A DNA stretch of 64,000 nucleotides. Origin: an uncultured Verrucomicrobiota bacterium (GTDB taxonomy: Bacteria; Verrucomicrobiota; Verrucomicrobiia; Verrucomicrobiales; Verrucomicrobiaceae). A model generated the notes under the pieces. It searched no databases. It worked only from the letters and a program-made list of their open reading frames with translations, and was not told the origin of the DNA. Positions 24,825-32,447 of this stretch are shown piece by piece. The DNA lies in contig CAILZI010000056.1 in the NCBI GenBank assembly GCA_903838675.1, positions 1 through 64,000 on the forward strand, given 5' to 3'. Both the position numbers and the translations under genes were made by a program. Each line of letters begins with the position of its first letter. Position 1 is the stretch's first letter.

Positions 24825-26105
24825 ATGCTGCGCCACTTTCTCTTTCTGCTTTTTGCCACCGCCACTCTTGCTGCGGATGAGTTCCCTCTCGTGCCTGCGC
24901 AGGAATGCCATCCGCGCAACGGTCTGCCGAACTTCTTTGCGAAGGCGAACACATCAGGCGCGGAGATCAAGATAGGTTACCTCGGTGGCTCCATCACAGC
25001 GCAGCCTGGTTGGCGGCCGAAGACGCTGGCGTATTTTCAGCAGACTTATCCGAAGGCGAAGTTCAGCGAGATCAATGCGGCCATCGGTGGCACGGGCTCG
25101 GACCTGGGTGTGTTTCGTTTGAAGCAGGATGTGCTGGATCACAAGCCAGACCTGATGTTCGTGGAGTTCGCGGTGAATGACGGTGGTGCCTCGCCGGAGC
25201 AGATCTTCCGCTGCATGGAGGGCATCGTGCGCCAGACGTGGAAGGCGCTGCCGGAGTGCGACATCTGCTTTGTCTACACGGTGACGGAGGCGCTGGTGCC
25301 GGCGATGCTGGAAGGGAAGTTCCAGCGCTCGGCGAGTGCGATGGAGAAAATCGCCGACCACTACGGCATTCCAACGATTCACATGGGTATGGAAGTGGCC
25401 AAGCTGGCGAAGGAAGGCAAGCTGGTGTGGAAGGCGAAGCTGCCGAAGACGGACGAGGAAAAAAATGCGCTCGAAGGGAAATTCGTCTTTGCACCGGACA
25501 GCGTGCATCCGCATGTCGAAACCGGACATGAGTTGTATCTGGCGGCCATCGTGCGTTCGCAAGAGCCGATCAAGGCCGCTTCGAAAGCGCCGGGCGCGCA
25601 TGTATTGGGCGCTCCATTTATCGCCACCAATTACGAGCAGGCCAAGCTGCTGCCAATCACGGATGCGACGCTGTCGAAGGGCTTCACGCTGCTGGATCCG
25701 AAGACGGACAAGTTTGGCAAACAGTGGGCGAACCGCATGACCACGCTGCACAAAGGCTCTCAGCCCGGTGAGACGATCACGTTCAAATTCAAGGGCACGC
25801 GCTGCTCCATCTATGACATCATTGGTCCGGACTGCGGTCAGGTCAGCATCACGCTCGATGATCAACCTGCCAGGGTGGTGCCGCGTTTTGATGCGTACTG
25901 CACTTACCACCGCCTCAGCGCGCTTGTGATTGGCAGCGACCTTGAAGACAAGGTGCACAGCGTGAAGATCGAGATCGATGCCAAGCAGCCTGACAAGGCA
26001 ACGATCCTCGCGAAGAACGGCAACAAGATCGACAAGCCTGAGCGCTTCGATGGAACTGCCTTTTATCCTGGTGCCATCATGCTGGTGGGCGGGCTCGTAC
26101 CATAG
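24825..26105 (+). CDS. Exported SGNH/GDSL-family hydrolase
   Basis: A 426-residue secreted esterase-type protein. Signal peptide MLRHFLFLLFATATLA, start at 24825 (an in-frame ATG at 24792 would give a longer, poorer signal). SGNH blocks are present in order: nucleophile Ser56 in GYLGGSITAQ, Gly in AAIGGTGS, Asn in VEFAVNDGG, and DSVHPHVETGHELY near residue 225 with the catalytic Asp and His. About 180 C-terminal residues form a beta-rich accessory domain (GETITFKFKGTRCSIYDIIG). Such enzymes deacetylate or de-esterify polysaccharides in related bacteria. It shares a 48-base divergent promoter region with a DapA-family lyase. Confidence 0.85.
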   Translation: MLRHFLFLLFATATLAADEFPLVPAQECHPRNGLPNFFAKANTSGAEIKIGYLGGSITAQPGWRPKTLAYFQQTYPKAKFSEINAAIGGTGSDLGVFRLKQDVLDHKPDLMFVEFAVNDGGASPEQIFRCMEGIVRQTWKALPECDICFVYTVTEALVPAMLEGKFQRSASAMEKIADHYGIPTIHMGMEVAKLAKEGKLVWKAKLPKTDEEKNALEGKFVFAPDSVHPHVETGHELYLAAIVRSQEPIKAASKAPGAHVLGAPFIATNYEQAKLLPITDATLSKGFTLLDPKTDKFGKQWANRMTTLHKGSQPGETITFKFKGTRCSIYDIIGPDCGQVSITLDDQPARVVPRFDAYCTYHRLSALVIGSDLEDKVHSVKIEIDAKQPDKATILAKNGNKIDKPERFDGTAFYPGAIMLVGGLVP

Positions 26106-26323
26106 GCACCTACAGCTGCGGGCTTGTCAGGTGGAGAAGCACTTCCTGCTCATGGCGCCCCTTGCTCATCCTGCCATCACGCTCGTCTGTATGCTGTCAC
26201 CCTGGAGTATGGTGCATAACACCGCTTCATTTTATTCATCTGTAAACATTCCCCACAGATGAGTGTTCGGTGAACATGGCTTAAGAACTGTTTGAACCCT
26301 GATTCACTACCTCGGGGTTAAAG

Positions 26324-26356
26324 CAGGACATATGATTATGGTAATTATATGTCCTG
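26324..26356 (+). promoter_or_regulatory. Hairpin immediately upstream of the kinase-TPR start codon
   Basis: A perfect 10-bp stem (caggacatat / atatgtcctg) with a 13-base loop ends six bases before the ATG at 26363 and is followed by ttttgt. The AGGA in the 5' arm is the only Shine-Dalgarno-like element nearby and would be sequestered. It could be an attenuating terminator, a translation-control hairpin or a protein-binding palindrome. The larger spacer 26106-26362 otherwise shows nothing recognisable. Confidence 0.5.
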
Positions 26357-26362
26357 TTTTGT

Positions 26363-29300
26363 ATGAGCTACGACCCTGCCCGCGTCGAGCAGCTTTTCAA
26401 TGAAGCGCTTGAACGTGCAAACCACATTGAGCGCCATGTCTTTCTCACTGCAGCTTGTGGGAACGATACGGCGTTGTGGAATGAGGTCTGGGACCGTTTG
26501 CGCAATCACCCCGGCGATGGCGGCCGACAGCGCAAAACGCGGGGGATCCGAGTGCCCAAGGCGCCTTCCAATGGAATGATTGAAGAGAAGCCGGGGGACA
26601 TGATAGGCCCCTACCGGCTGCTGCAAATCATTGACGACAGCACCAGCAACACCATGTGGATGGCCGAGCGGAACCAGCGCGTGGCGGAGTTCGTGGCCAT
26701 CAAGATCATCGCCGCCGCCGCAAACGATTTTTTGATCCGCTACGAGGCCCAGAAGCATGCGCTGGCGCTGTTGGACCACCCCGATATCGCCAGGCCGCAT
26801 GCCTGTGGCATGACCCCGGGCGGCAGGCCCTATCTCGTCACCGAGCTGCTGCATGGCACGCCCATCACCCAATTTTGCGATGATCAAAAGCTCGCGCTGC
26901 TGACGCGCATCCGGTTGTTCATCCAGGTTTGTGACGCCATCCATCATGCCCACCTAAAAGGTGTGGTGCACGGGGATCTCAAGCCTTCCAACCTCCTTGT
27001 CAGATGGGGCGATCAAGGCCAGCCTTTGCTGAAAGTGACGGATTTTGGCATCGCCAGGGCGATGAACCATGCCCTAGTCACACCGACCGGGCAGCTACGG
27101 GCACCTGCCGCCTACCTGTCTCCCGAACATGTGGCCGCCAAAGCGATTGATGCACGCAGCGACATCTATTCGCTGGGCATGCTGCTCTATGAGCTCATCA
27201 CCGGTCGACTGCCGATCCCCACTCCGAGGGACGCGGCGGAGCATTTGAATGAGGTGAAGCGGGTCGTGTGTGAAACACTCGTGGAGAAACCGTCCGCCCT
27301 GATGCGCTCACTGCCCAAGGCACAACTCACCGGCCTGGCTTTGAACCGCAAGGTGGAGACGGCCACTTACCCTGAACTTCTTGAGGAGCACTTCGACTGG
27401 GTCGTGATGCGCGCTTTGGAAAAGAGACCTGAAAGCCGGTACCCGACTGTGGATGCGCTGGAGAACGACTTTCTTCGCTACCTCAAAGATGCGGCTGCCA
27501 AGGATGAAAAGCCGGTGATCCAAGGTTCTGCATTTGGCGCTTTCATCAGCGAGCACCGGGGATTGTTCGCTCTCGCAGCAGTGCTGGTGCTGCTGCTGGC
27601 AGGTGGCGTGGCGATCTTTGGCTGGCTGCTGGTGAAGGAGAAGCAGGACGAGGTCCGCGTATCGGTCAAACAGAAGGCCGAGTCCTACTCCATGACCTCC
27701 CGGTTTCTGCAGGAGATGTTTGCCTTTCTGACCCCGGAGACCGTGAAGGGAAAAGACACGACTCTGATCAAAAACATGCTGGACGAGGCCGTAGAGAACC
27801 TGGACGCCCTGGCTGAAAACCCCGAGTCAGGAGCGCGGGCGCAGGAGACGATAGGGCTGACGTATCTGGCACTGTCAGAACCGCTGGATGCGCAGAAGCA
27901 GCTGCAAGGCGCCCTGGAGAAGCGCAAGCTGGCGCTTGGCGGCGGGCACCGGGATACCTTGCGTTCCATGCGGCAGCTGGCGACCGCCATGAAAGCCGAA
28001 GGCCGATTTGTGGATGCAGAAACATTGTTGCGCAGGACCTTGAGCGCCCAGCAAAAAGCCCTGGGCCCAGATCACCCAGACACCTTTGTGACGATCTCGG
28101 TCCTGGCGGCAGTTTGTGACGATCAGGAGAAGCATTTGGAGGCTGAGACCTTGTTCCTTAATCTCTACCAGGTGCAAAAACGTGTGCTCGGCCCGGACCA
28201 CCTCGATACCTTCGCGACCCTCGGCAACCTGGCAAATTCATACACCGTGCAGGGCAGAAATGCTGACGCCCTGAAACGACGCGGCGAGCAACTGGACGGG
28301 ATGCGCCGTGTGCTGGGCACCAAAGATCCCCGCACCCTCATCACCATGAACATCGCCGCCCAAGCCGCTGAAAAGGCCGGCATGCCTTCAGACGCGGAGA
28401 AGTTGTACTTCGGCGCGTTGGAAGTCTTGAAAAAGTCTCTGGGAGCTGAGCACCCTGACACGCTGATGCAGACGGACCAGCTGGCCCTGCTGCTGGGACG
28501 CCGCGGACGGCATGATGAAGCACTGAAACTGCATCACGAAAGTCTGGACGCCAAACGTCGCATTCTCGGCCCGAAGGACCCGCAGACACTGCTCTCGTTG
28601 AAGAATCTTGCAAACGAGTATGAGGCGCAGGGCAGGCATGCTGAATCCGAGTCTTCGCATCTGCAAGTGTTGGAAACCTTGAAAACTGCTTTCCCCCCGG
28701 AACATCCTGAAATCCTCGCGCAGATGGACACCGTCGCCCATGTGTATGACACCCACGGGCGCTATTCTGACGCCACGAAACTCCGGCAGGAGTCTCTGGC
28801 TGCGAGACAGCGGGTGCTGGGAACCAGTCATGCCCAAACTCTGCGCTCAATGCAGCAGCTGGCTGCCTCACTTGATGCGGAGGGCAAACATGCCCAAGCC
28901 ATCACGCTGCAGCTCGAAACTCTCGAAACCATGAAGACGGCCTACGGCCCGGGTGATCCTGACGTGCTCGCGCAGATGCATGCGATGGCGGCCATGCATG
29001 ACCGCCATGGGGACCATGCACAGGCTGAAAAAATCTTCCTCGATCTGCTCAAGATTCAGCAACGTGTGCTCGGTGTCGCTCATGCCGAGACACTCTCCAC
29101 CCTGTCAGGCCTGGCCAATACACACCGGCATGCAGGAAAATTCGAAGAGGCTGAGGCCCTGTTTCAGCAAGTGCTGGAACTGCAGCGCAAGCGCACACCG
29201 GAAGATACGGCAGCGGTGGCCGCCGCCGCAGCTGACCTCGGCGGCTTGTGGCTGCAAACCGAACAATGGTCCAAGGCAGAGCCGCTGCTCCGCGACTGCC

Positions 29301-29623
29301 TCGAACAGTGCATCAAGCAGCAGCCCGAGCACTGGCTGCGCTTCAACACCGAGAGCTTGCTGGGCGGTGCTCTGCTGTATCAGAAACAATTCGCAGAGGC
29401 CGGTACGCTCCTTCAATCAGGCTACGAGGGCCTGAAGGCACGCGCAGACATTCTAGCGGATCAGAACCGCTATCGCCTTCGCGACGCCATCGAACGCCAT
29501 GCTCAATTCAGCGATGCCACCGGCAATGCGGTCCAAGCAGCTCAGTGGCGGCAGAAGCTTGCCGAATTTGATCAGCCACGTGTTGTCCCAGGAGCCCAAA
29601 AGCTCAGCATGCGCACGCCATAG
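26363..29623 (+). CDS. Transmembrane serine/threonine protein kinase with C-terminal TPR array
   Basis: A 1086-residue Hanks-type kinase receptor. The kinase domain (about 82-375) has Lys114 in VAIKII, αC Glu near 128, a catalytic loop HGDLKPSN (203-210; Gly replaces the usual Arg of HRD) and DFG at 227-229, followed by YLSPEHVAAKAIDARSDIYSLGMLLYELITG. The glycine-rich loop is degenerate (LLQIIDDSTSNTMW lacks GxGxxG), so activity is uncertain though the phosphotransfer residues are intact. A single membrane helix lies at about 399-423. Outside it, residues about 470-1050 carry kinesin-light-chain-type TPRs (LGPDHPDTF, LGAEHPDTL, LGVAHAETL). The N-terminal 70 residues resemble the short leader common in planctomycete/verrucomicrobial kinases. 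Confidence 0.9.
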   Translation: MSYDPARVEQLFNEALERANHIERHVFLTAACGNDTALWNEVWDRLRNHPGDGGRQRKTRGIRVPKAPSNGMIEEKPGDMIGPYRLLQIIDDSTSNTMWMAERNQRVAEFVAIKIIAAAANDFLIRYEAQKHALALLDHPDIARPHACGMTPGGRPYLVTELLHGTPITQFCDDQKLALLTRIRLFIQVCDAIHHAHLKGVVHGDLKPSNLLVRWGDQGQPLLKVTDFGIARAMNHALVTPTGQLRAPAAYLSPEHVAAKAIDARSDIYSLGMLLYELITGRLPIPTPRDAAEHLNEVKRVVCETLVEKPSALMRSLPKAQLTGLALNRKVETATYPELLEEHFDWVVMRALEKRPESRYPTVDALENDFLRYLKDAAAKDEKPVIQGSAFGAFISEHRGLFALAAVLVLLLAGGVAIFGWLLVKEKQDEVRVSVKQKAESYSMTSRFLQEMFAFLTPETVKGKDTTLIKNMLDEAVENLDALAENPESGARAQETIGLTYLALSEPLDAQKQLQGALEKRKLALGGGHRDTLRSMRQLATAMKAEGRFVDAETLLRRTLSAQQKALGPDHPDTFVTISVLAAVCDDQEKHLEAETLFLNLYQVQKRVLGPDHLDTFATLGNLANSYTVQGRNADALKRRGEQLDGMRRVLGTKDPRTLITMNIAAQAAEKAGMPSDAEKLYFGALEVLKKSLGAEHPDTLMQTDQLALLLGRRGRHDEALKLHHESLDAKRRILGPKDPQTLLSLKNLANEYEAQGRHAESESSHLQVLETLKTAFPPEHPEILAQMDTVAHVYDTHGRYSDATKLRQESLAARQRVLGTSHAQTLRSMQQLAASLDAEGKHAQAITLQLETLETMKTAYGPGDPDVLAQMHAMAAMHDRHGDHAQAEKIFLDLLKIQQRVLGVAHAETLSTLSGLANTHRHAGKFEEAEALFQQVLELQRKRTPEDTAAVAAAAADLGGLWLQTEQWSKAEPLLRDCLEQCIKQQPEHWLRFNTESLLGGALLYQKQFAEAGTLLQSGYEGLKARADILADQNRYRLRDAIERHAQFSDATGNAVQAAQWRQKLAEFDQPRVVPGAQKLSMRTP

Positions 29624-29685
29624 GCAGGGCCGCAGTTTCACAGTTGGCACGCTGATTTTGACCAACTCCTATCACAGACGAGTGC

Positions 29686-30756
29686 TCATTCCCCCGTCTC
29701 TTCTCGACGACACAGACGGTCTCCCCAGAAGGTGGCGACGAGCAGACTGCTGAGGGCGAGGAGTCCCAGTCCGTTGAGCACATGAAAGTTGGTGACCCAG
29801 AAACTCTTGCCAGTCAGGATCACAAAGATGCCGAGCGCCACCTGCAGCGTGGGCATAAACAACAGCCAGGTGGCGACAGGGCGCATCTGCGGCAGTGTGG
29901 CGAGCCAGTGCCGTGCACGCCCTGCGACGAAGATGATCAACAAAGCGACGGTGAAGCCCCAGTATTTGTGCGCAAACAGCAGAAAAACATCCGGTGGCTG
30001 AAACGGCGGCAGCCACTGGCCTTTGGTGGTGAGAATGTCTCCTGCGGCAAGGTGAGTGCGCTGCGTATGGCGAAGGCTGGCTCCGAGAATGAGCTGGCCA
30101 AAGATGCAGAGAAACAAAGCCAACGACCAGAAGCGAGCTCGAGCAGCTTCTTTGAGACTTAGAACGAGACGACCTTCAGTCCAGGTGCGGGAAGAGGCGA
30201 ATGCGATGAACACCAGCAAACAATAAAACAACTGGCCGAGCGTCCCATGTGTGATGCCCAGCGGATCAGACATTTTCAAGACGCGCAATCCCCCGAGCGA
30301 AGCTTGCACCACGACCAGCAGCAATGCGAGCGTGGTCAGTCCGCGCAGCAAGGGCCAGCGCTGGCTGTACCATTTCAAGACGAGCCAGAAGAAGCCGAGG
30401 ACCCCGATGAACGCCGCAGTACCAACCGATCCCATGTAAATCAGCACCAGAAAGCCGAAGGAACAGAGCATGATGCCGACACCCTCAATCGCGCTGGGTT
30501 TGAATTTGGCAAACTGCCAGAAATACAGGCCGAGCACCAGAAACCCAATGGTGGTGGCAAGCCAGCGGTGCCCATGCTCAAGCAACAACGCAGGCACCTT
30601 GTACCATCCTTCTGGATTTAGCTTGCCATAGCACAGCGGCCAGTCGGGCACGGCGAGGCCGACATCTTCCGTGGTCACCGCAGCGCCCCACCAGATCAGC
30701 ACCACGCCCACAGCGAGTGTGAACAGGGCGTAACGGTGAAAAGCACGGGAGGGCAT
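29686..30756 (-). CDS. ctaA: Heme A synthase (COX15/CtaA family)
   Basis: Oxidises the C8 methyl of heme O to formyl, giving heme A for aa3-type oxidases. The 356-residue membrane protein has about eight helices and the conserved His residues of the family: LLEHGHRWLATTIGFLVLG in the first half, GITHGTLGQLFYCLLVF, ASLRHTQRTHLAAG, and LFAHKYWGFTVALLI plus NFHVLNGLGLLA in the second half. It lies directly downstream of the oxidase operon but beyond a strong terminator, so it may have a separate promoter or depend on read-through. The partner heme O synthase (CtaB) is not in the window. Its presence supports heme A in CoxA. Confidence 0.92.
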   Translation of the reverse strand: MPSRAFHRYALFTLAVGVVLIWWGAAVTTEDVGLAVPDWPLCYGKLNPEGWYKVPALLLEHGHRWLATTIGFLVLGLYFWQFAKFKPSAIEGVGIMLCSFGFLVLIYMGSVGTAAFIGVLGFFWLVLKWYSQRWPLLRGLTTLALLLVVVQASLGGLRVLKMSDPLGITHGTLGQLFYCLLVFIAFASSRTWTEGRLVLSLKEAARARFWSLALFLCIFGQLILGASLRHTQRTHLAAGDILTTKGQWLPPFQPPDVFLLFAHKYWGFTVALLIIFVAGRARHWLATLPQMRPVATWLLFMPTLQVALGIFVILTGKSFWVTNFHVLNGLGLLALSSLLVATFWGDRLCRREETGE

Positions 30757-30788
30757 GGCAATCAGATCAGGAACGTTCGGTAAAAGCA

Positions 30789-30824
30789 GAAGGGCAAAAT
30801 AATGAGATCATTATTTTGCCCTTC
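30789..30824 (-). terminator. Terminator of the ACIII-oxidase operon
   Basis: A 17-bp perfect inverted repeat (arms 30789-30805 and 30808-30824) whose GC-rich base reads GAAGGGC/GCCCTTC. On the minus strand it is followed by TGCTTTTACC. It begins 26 bases after the coxB stop and 32 bases before the ctaA start. The stem also has an A/T-rich upper part, so termination on the plus strand is less likely. Confidence 0.8.
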
Positions 30825-30850
30825 GGTTCGGCCATCCCAATGGATGGAAA

Positions 30851-31651
30851 TTAGTGAGCAGCAGGTGGCGCGGCGGCTTCGTTCTTCTTTTTCGCAGCGT
30901 CAGACTGCTCCTTGGCCCAGGCGTCATATTCTGCGGCAGGAACCACTTCGAGAATGGCTTTCATCTGAGCGTGGCCCGGTCCGCAAAGCTGACCGCAGAT
31001 GATGTCCCAGCTGCCTTCTTTGACCGGCTTGAACCACATGTGGGCTTTGACACCTGGAGTTGCATCCTGAGCAGCGCGCATCGGTACAAGGGCGAGATTA
31101 TGAATAACGTCCTTGCTGGCGACATCCACGATGACGGGGCGGCCGACAGGCAGTTTCATGGTGCCGGGGTTGACGAAATCGTCCTTGCCGTTGGGATCAT
31201 GCAGATCCTTGCCTGTGGTGTTGGTGGTGCCATCGACATTGCGCAGATCCCATGTGCTGAGCATCATGTCAGTACCAGGGTACTGGAAGTTCCAAAGGAA
31301 CTTCTCACCCAAGGCACGCATGCGAATGGTGTCGGGAGAGGTGGGGTACTCATCGGCCTGCCGGGACCAGAGCGGGAAGGCGAAGCCAAGAAGGAGGATG
31401 GCTTCAACGATAACCACGCCGATTTCGATGTGCGTCGTCGCATGGCCACGGAAGCCATGATAATCGGCACGTGCGGTCTTCTTCTGGCGGAAGCGATAAA
31501 AGGCGATGGCAAGATAAATGGACCAGCCCACGCCGAGCACGACCATGACCCAGTGGACAAAGCCCAGCATGTGGTCAACAAGGCCGCCGTGTTCAGAGGC
31601 GTTTGCGGTCTGGCCCATCCAGACATTGATAGAATCGAGTTTAAGAGTCAT
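30851..31651 (-). CDS. coxB: Cytochrome c oxidase subunit II (CuA)
   Basis: Accepts electrons from cytochrome c or a cupredoxin at the binuclear CuA centre. The 266-residue protein has two N-terminal helices (about 27-48 and 70-92) and a periplasmic cupredoxin domain. CuA ligands are all visible: His in KDVIHNLALV, and Cys-Cys-His-Met in IICGQLCGPGHAQM. The usual CxELC glutamate is Gln here (CGQLC). No fused cytochrome c domain is present, although true caa3 subunit II has one; separate cytochromes in the operon could fill that role. Unusually, subunit II is the last gene of the oxidase block, after I, III and IV. Confidence 0.93.
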   Translation of the reverse strand: MTLKLDSINVWMGQTANASEHGGLVDHMLGFVHWVMVVLGVGWSIYLAIAFYRFRQKKTARADYHGFRGHATTHIEIGVVIVEAILLLGFAFPLWSRQADEYPTSPDTIRMRALGEKFLWNFQYPGTDMMLSTWDLRNVDGTTNTTGKDLHDPNGKDDFVNPGTMKLPVGRPVIVDVASKDVIHNLALVPMRAAQDATPGVKAHMWFKPVKEGSWDIICGQLCGPGHAQMKAILEVVPAAEYDAWAKEQSDAAKKKNEAAAPPAAH

Positions 31652-31665
31652 AAGCTAAAAAGAGG

Positions 31666-31869
31666 TTAGGCGGAGGCGGCGGTGAGATCCTGATGCGCGC
31701 GCTGACGACGCACAAAAGAATAGACGAAACAGGCGGCGCAGATAAACATGAAAGCCAGCATGCCGAGCATGAAGAGAATGGCGAATCCCTGAGCCTGCCC
31801 GACAAGGCTGCCTTTGTCAGCCATGCAAGTGGCACAGGCGAGAATGGAGGATGGATACACGGGAATCAT
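31666..31869 (-). CDS. Small membrane protein with CxxC, oxidase operon
   Basis: A 67-residue protein. The N-terminal part SSILACATCMADKGSLVGQA contains a CATC pair (Cys12, Cys15), followed by one strong membrane helix (FAILFMLGMLAFMFICAACFV) and a basic end (RRQRAH). Proteins of this shape occur in heme-copper oxidase clusters of related phyla, as far as I recall. The Cys pair on the outer side could bind copper or a disulfide partner during CuA or CuB assembly (inference). It lies 14 bases upstream of coxB and 3 bases after the preceding small gene. Confidence 0.65.
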   Translation of the reverse strand: MIPVYPSSILACATCMADKGSLVGQAQGFAILFMLGMLAFMFICAACFVYSFVRRQRAHQDLTAASA

Positions 31870-31872
31870 GGC

Positions 31873-32076
31873 TCAGATGATGGTGCGCATTTTTTTGCCA
31901 AGGTACCACGCGGAATAGGCCAGCAGGGCCAGACAGAGCAAACCTGCATAGTTTTTGAGGGGTGCGGCCCCGGCGCTGGCAGCATCCTCGGGCATCAAAT
32001 GCATCCACAGCCAAAAGCCGGCATCGCACAAAATGGCGAAACCGAGAAAGACGATGTGGAAATGCTTGAGTGACAT
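31873..32076 (-). CDS. Small two-helix membrane protein, oxidase operon
   Basis: A 67-residue protein with two hydrophobic segments (FHIVFLGFAILCDAGFWLWM and YAGLLCLALLAYSAWYLG) joined by a short acidic/Ala loop, ending KKMRTII. No family is recognised. It is embedded in the operon with 17- and 3-base spacers, so it is likely an accessory or small structural subunit of the oxidase. Confidence 0.6.
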   Translation of the reverse strand: MSLKHFHIVFLGFAILCDAGFWLWMHLMPEDAASAGAAPLKNYAGLLCLALLAYSAWYLGKKMRTII

Positions 32077-32093
32077 GTCGGATATGCTGCGGA

Positions 32094-32426
32094 CTACTGC
32101 TGTTCGACAGGAGCGTAGAATCCTTTGAACTGGAGCGGATCTTCGTGGGAAAAGATGAAGAGCGTGAAAAGAACGACTGCAAGCACGACCGTGAAGACGA
32201 GGATCTTGTAAATCAAACTGTGCTCATGACTGAGATGCATGAAGATCAGCGCCACCATTGAGGCCTTGATCGTCGCCAGAATCATACCGACGAGGATGTT
32301 CAGGCTGTGGGTGGGGAGCTCCACATAGGAGAGTCCCACGGTGGCACCGCTCAGGACGATCAGTGCTCCTCCGATAATGAAGTACCACTTGATCGACTTT
32401 TGGATTGCTTCGACGTTGTCGGCCAT
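32094..32426 (-). CDS. coxD: Cytochrome c oxidase subunit IV (prokaryotic type)
   Basis: A 110-residue membrane protein with three helices, typical of the caa3/bo3 subunit IV family (CtaF/CyoD). Key features are WYFIIGGALIVLSGATVGLS, then LNILVGMILATIKASMVALI with IFMHLSHEHS, and FTVVLAVVLFTLFIF. The conserved K/Q-A-x-x-V-x-x-x-F-M-H-L pattern of this family is clear in IKASMVALIFMHL. The protein stabilises the core oxidase; it carries no cofactor. It follows coxC by 21 bases. Confidence 0.88.
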   Translation of the reverse strand: MADNVEAIQKSIKWYFIIGGALIVLSGATVGLSYVELPTHSLNILVGMILATIKASMVALIFMHLSHEHSLIYKILVFTVVLAVVLFTLFIFSHEDPLQFKGFYAPVEQQ

Positions 32427-32447
32427 GACAGTTAAGGGAATGCGGGA

